DNA of 8,280 nt from positions 1 through 8,280 of the forward strand of contig JADFMC010000082.1 of the NCBI GenBank assembly GCA_022564085.1. The letters are read 5' to 3'. Numbering within the stretch: the first letter of the stretch is position 1; each line of letters begins with the position of its first letter. This DNA is from Fidelibacterota bacterium (lineage in GTDB: Bacteria > Fidelibacterota > Marinisomatia > SCGC-AAA003-L08 > TS1B11). Positions 6,664 to 8,280 of the stretch are shown in pieces. A model generated the notes under the pieces. It worked only from the letters and a program-made list of their open reading frames with translations, was not told the origin of the DNA and did not search any database. The position numbers and the translations under genes are program-made.

Positions 6664-7293
6664 ACGGTAGCGCCAGACGAACCAACCCGCACCGCCACCA
6701 AAGCCTATGGCAAACAGCCACCAGGGGTAGGCCCCCGGTGGGCGCCCCGCCGCCAAATTCGGTAGTGCCCAGAAAAAAGTGGCCAGGATCACCAGGCCGG
6801 CCCCGCTCTCGATGAGCCAGTCACGGCGGGTGAAACTCGGTAGGCGCTCCTCCGGGGATAGCAGCAGCATCACCCCGGCTGTTATCAGCCCCAGCGACAC
6901 CAGCACCGGGGCCAGTACCGGCGCAGTCCAGGGCACGGGGATCAGGAACAGGATGTCCCAATCCAGTAGCGAGAGCGGCCAGTCCAGGAGCAGCTTCAGC
7001 GTCAAATAGAATATCAGGTCCCAGACCCCGAAGCAGAAGGCGAACACGGCAAAGCGGCGCAGTCCCCCGCGCACCGATAACCGGGCCACGGACAGCAGCA
7101 GCAGCAGCGAGGCGGCTTCGCGGGCTACCTCGGTGGTTACGATATGCCGGGGCCGGAGCGCCTGCAAGTCGAGGCTGAAGCCGCCGGGATAGTACAGCTC
7201 CCGCAGGTAGACCACCACGGCCCCCTCAATGTAGCCGAAGGCGACGGCGAACAGGGTCAGCCAGAGGAGCAGATTGCGGTTGCCGGTATCCAT
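6607..7293 (-). CDS. Conserved-looking multi-pass membrane protein, unknown function
   Basis: This 228-residue protein has about six membrane helices (roughly 8-29, 59-75, 81-102, 122-146, 162-181, 188-208). The N-terminus, FGYIEGAVVVYLRELYYPGG (19-38), is followed by a loop and TTEVAREAASLLLLLSVARL (53-72). Then come FGVWDLIFYLTLKLLLDWP (88-106) and LLDWDILFLIPVPWTAPVLAP (109-129). Buried charges (E23, E55, R58, E59, D92, D111, D113) and the WD/DWD motifs suggest a conserved polar site, not a simple anchor. I recall similar hypothetical proteins in several phyla but no assigned role. The poly-Leu run is encoded by a CAG-type triplet repeat on the plus strand. No Shine-Dalgarno precedes the ATG, and a promoter-like element ends only 12 bp upstream, so the message may be nearly leaderless. 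The 3' end overlaps the convergent permease gene. Confidence 0.82.
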   Translation of the reverse strand: MDTGNRNLLLWLTLFAVAFGYIEGAVVVYLRELYYPGGFSLDLQALRPRHIVTTEVAREAASLLLLLSVARLSVRGGLRRFAVFAFCFGVWDLIFYLTLKLLLDWPLSLLDWDILFLIPVPWTAPVLAPVLVSLGLITAGVMLLLSPEERLPSFTRRDWLIESGAGLVILATFFWALPNLAAGRPPGAYPWWLFAIGFGGGAGWFVWRYRLARHSPAQDQPAGGAEHQ

Positions 7294-7305
7294 GCCAAGG
7301 CTTGG

Positions 7306-7335
7306 AATCTAGCCAAATTCAAGGCCGTCTGCCAA
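7306..7335 (-). promoter_or_regulatory. Possible promoter of the minus-strand membrane protein gene
   Basis: On the minus strand, TTGGCA (7335-7330) and TAGATT (7311-7306) are separated by 18 bp, matching the sigma-70 consensus at five and four of six positions. Transcription would start near 7299, about six bases before the ATG. That fits the absence of a ribosome binding site. Confidence 0.4.
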
Positions 7336-7371
7336 GGGCGGTTTGCCGACGGATCAGGAGCGCCGAATTGC

Positions 7372-7400
7372 TTGCCGGCATTTTAGCCGGGCGCTAAATT
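7372..7400 (+). promoter_or_regulatory. Possible promoter of the tRNA-Glu gene
   Basis: TTGCCG (7372-7377) and TAAATT (7395-7400) lie 17 bp apart, with initiation expected around 7407, just before the tRNA at 7415. A GC-rich stretch between the -10 element and the tRNA would suit a stringently controlled stable-RNA promoter. A short inverted repeat, CCGGC-ATTTTA-GCCGG (7375-7390), lies inside the spacer. Confidence 0.4.
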
Positions 7401-7414
7401 CACCCGCCCTTTTC

Positions 7415-7489
7415 GGCCCGTTCGTCTAGTGGTCAGGACTCCAGGTTTTCGACCTGGCAACAGGAGTTCGATTCTCCTACGGGCTACCA
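7415..7489 (+). tRNA. tRNA-Glu (anticodon UUC), CCA encoded
   Basis: A full cloverleaf can be drawn. The acceptor is GGCCCGT (7415-7421) with ACGGGCT (7479-7485), including a terminal G-U pair. The D arm starts GTCT (7424) and closes with GGAC. The anticodon stem is CCAGG/CCTGG (7441-7445, 7453-7457) around loop TTTTCGA, with anticodon TTC at 7448-7450. The T arm is AGGAG-TTCGATT-CTCCT (7462-7478). Discriminator A (7486) and a genomic CCA (7487-7489) end it. It decodes GAA and GAG. Confidence 0.96.
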
Positions 7490-7495
7490 ACGATT

Positions 7496-7537
7496 TCCCC
7501 GTCGAGAGCCATAGTTTTCGTCGGGGATATTATTTTT
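7496..7537 (+). terminator. Intrinsic terminator after tRNA-Glu
   Basis: The arms at 7496-7508 and 7515-7527 form a 13-position stem: TCCCCG/CGGGGA at the base, one T-T mismatch, then CGAGAG/TTTTCG with two G-T wobbles. The loop is 6 nt (CCATAG). A T-rich tail ending in five T's (7533-7537) follows. The position 7 bp after the CCA shows it ends the tRNA transcript. Confidence 0.8.
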
Positions 7538-8015
7538 GTGACCCGTGGCTCATAGCCCAAACAACATTCGGATGATGCCCCGCATAGTACGTGGTTAACG
7601 GGGGATACGCTGCCGGATACGGGATTCATGCATTAAAGATCGGAGAATATTTCGGAAACTTAGGAGGAAACAGAGATTTTCACTTGAGTTTCAGCCGAAA
7701 ATCGTCGGTATTCCAGTGAGGTAGCGAAGTTTTGCGGTGAGTTTCTATGTAGTTAGGCCCTTCAATGAACGATAGCGGTGGTTTCGCATGTCTTCTCATC
7801 GACAAAAGAAAAAATGTCTCAGTAAAACGTTACCAAAGGATTCTACATCACCTTCAGAACGTTCTATAGGCAATTGATAATTCCAGATTTTTAGCGTTCA
7901 AGACGGCCTTTTCCCCCTAAACGATTCCAACGCGACCATGACCTGGCTATCCTGCCGACTTAAATGGTTGCTCTGGTTTCAGCCTTAAAGCCCCATGAAA
8001 CCAGCGACCTATTAT
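7538..8015. other. AT-richer intergenic region with no convincing gene
   Basis: GC is about 43% by hand count over 7561-8040, far below the roughly 60-65% of the genes before the tRNA. Short ORFs exist, such as a 29-codon frame from ATG 7788, but they have no ribosome binding site or recognisable product. Two palindromes stand out: AGAACGTTCT (7856-7865) and the 9-bp inverted repeat at 7973-8004. The composition and position between a tRNA and a mer-type gene suit the edge of acquired DNA. I found no copy of the tRNA 3' end and no transposase remnant. Confidence 0.5.
7973..8004. repeat. Perfect 9-bp inverted repeat
   Basis: CTGGTTTCA (7973-7981) and TGAAACCAG (7996-8004) are exact reverse complements, separated by 14 nt. 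No T-run follows on either strand, so it is not a standard intrinsic terminator. It lies about 40 bp upstream of the merR promoter and could be a regulator site or the relic of an element end. Confidence 0.5.
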
Positions 8016-8074
8016 AAAAAAACATGGAACGTCAAAAAAAGACTTGACTCCGTACTAAGATACAGGCTTTAACT
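8016..8074 (+). promoter_or_regulatory. MerR-type promoter/operator with upstream A-tracts
   Basis: TTGACT (8044-8049) and TTAACT (8069-8074) are separated by 19 bp, the overlong spacing that MerR-family activators correct by twisting DNA. The first spacer bases, CCGTAC (8050-8055), match the left half of the classical mer operator as I recall it. The right half, ATACAG after a 4-base centre, is a degenerate match to GTACGG. Two A7 tracts (8016-8022 and 8034-8040) precede the -35 box like an UP element. The promoter points into the merR gene, so the regulator is probably co-transcribed with its targets and autoregulated. Confidence 0.7.
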
Positions 8075-8082
8075 TAGTCAAG
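8043..8082. repeat. Nested inverted repeats around the merR promoter
   Basis: CTTGACT (8043-8049) is exactly complementary to AGTCAAG (8076-8082). Inside it, ACTAAG (8054-8059) pairs with CTTAGT (8073-8078). Together they frame both promoter hexamers and overlap the mer-like dyad. They could be a second operator or a structure at the start of the transcript. Confidence 0.5.
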
Positions 8083-8099
8083 AAAGGAGAAAATGGGCT

Positions 8100-8280
8100 A
8101 TGCTGACAACCAGTCAATTGGCCAATAGCGCCGGTGTAAACGTTGAGACGCTTCGTTACTACGAACGGCGAGGACTTTTACCCGAGCCGCCTCGGCGTGC
8201 CTCCGGATACCGGCAGTACTCTCAGGATGATGTCGCACGCCTCCAGTTTATCAAGCGTGCCAAGGATCTGGGGTTCACGC
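8100..8280 (+). CDS. merR: MerR-family transcriptional regulator, probably mercury-type (3' end outside the window)
   Basis: The first 60 residues are present. A helix-turn-helix (about 4-23, with AGVNVETLRYYERRGLLPEP at 11-30) is followed by the wing, RASGYRQYSQDDVARLQFI (33-51), and the start of the next helix, KRAKDLGFT. AGVNVET and the RYYERRGLL pattern are close to MerR of mer operons. Known MerR proteins bind one Hg2+ per dimer through three Cys that would lie beyond this window, so metal specificity rests on the N-terminus and the promoter. AAGGAG (8084-8089) ten bases upstream supports ATG 8100. The earlier ATG at 8093 is in another frame and stops soon. Metal-resistance genes are expected just downstream. 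Confidence 0.85.
   Translation, partial: MLTTSQLANSAGVNVETLRYYERRGLLPEPPRRASGYRQYSQDDVARLQFIKRAKDLGFT

Noticed and set aside
7084..7110. CAG-type triplet repeat
   Set aside because: It encodes the poly-Leu part of a membrane helix on the minus strand, so it needs no separate explanation.
7856..7865. AGAACGTTCT palindrome as a possible LexA or other operator
   Set aside because: A single 10-bp palindrome in an AT-rich gap with no adjacent gene does not match a known operator spacing that I can verify.
7788..7877. 29-codon ORF starting MSSHRQKKKC in the AT-rich region
   Set aside because: Basic start but no ribosome binding site, no match I recognise, and too short to support.
8093..8095. 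Earlier ATG as start of merR
   Set aside because: It is out of frame with the MerR domain and hits a stop after nine codons.

Overview
The window comes from a Gram-negative bacterium with GC-rich genes (hand counts of coding lines give roughly 60-65% GC). The outer-membrane barrel protein, the periplasmic binding protein with a signal peptide, and the Shine-Dalgarno-led genes support this. The sequence alone does not place it in a phylum. No phage, CRISPR or insertion sequence was found.

Layout. (1) Positions 2-1252 hold the C-terminal two thirds of a RecQ DNA helicase whose N-terminus lies before the window. (2) Positions 1253-1635 are a gene-poor spacer with one possible promoter. (3) Positions 1636-3145 form a compact same-strand group: a VOC (glyoxalase/extradiol dioxygenase) protein, a 44-residue small ORF with a strong ribosome binding site, a DUF2784 membrane protein that overlaps it, and an NTF2/SnoaL-like protein. 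(4) Positions 3199-6663 form a metal-uptake cluster: a small His/Cys-rich exported or anchored protein, an outer-membrane beta-barrel, a ZnuA/TroA-type substrate-binding protein and a ZnuB-type (ABC-3) permease. No ATPase gene accompanies them in the window. (5) A six-helix membrane protein of unknown function lies on the minus strand at 6607-7293 and overlaps the permease tail by 57 bp. (6) A tRNA-Glu(UUC) with encoded CCA, a likely promoter and a strong intrinsic terminator occupies 7372-7537. (7) A roughly 500-bp AT-richer stretch (about 43% GC over 7561-8040) holds no convincing gene. (8) At the right edge is a mercury-type MerR regulator gene (from 8100, cut by the window end). It is preceded by a promoter with the 19-bp spacer and the left operator half typical of mer promoters.

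How the parts fit. The barrel, binding protein and permease would form an envelope-spanning route for a divalent metal, most likely zinc or manganese: outer membrane, then periplasm, then inner membrane. The small His/Cys-rich protein may act as an accessory. The energising ATPase must be encoded elsewhere or borrowed. The MerR gene suggests that a mercury or related heavy-metal resistance operon starts at the right edge and was possibly acquired next to the tRNA gene. The most interesting points are the ATPase-less import cluster with its small metal-ligand-rich protein, the translationally coupled 44-residue ORF, and the mer-like promoter.
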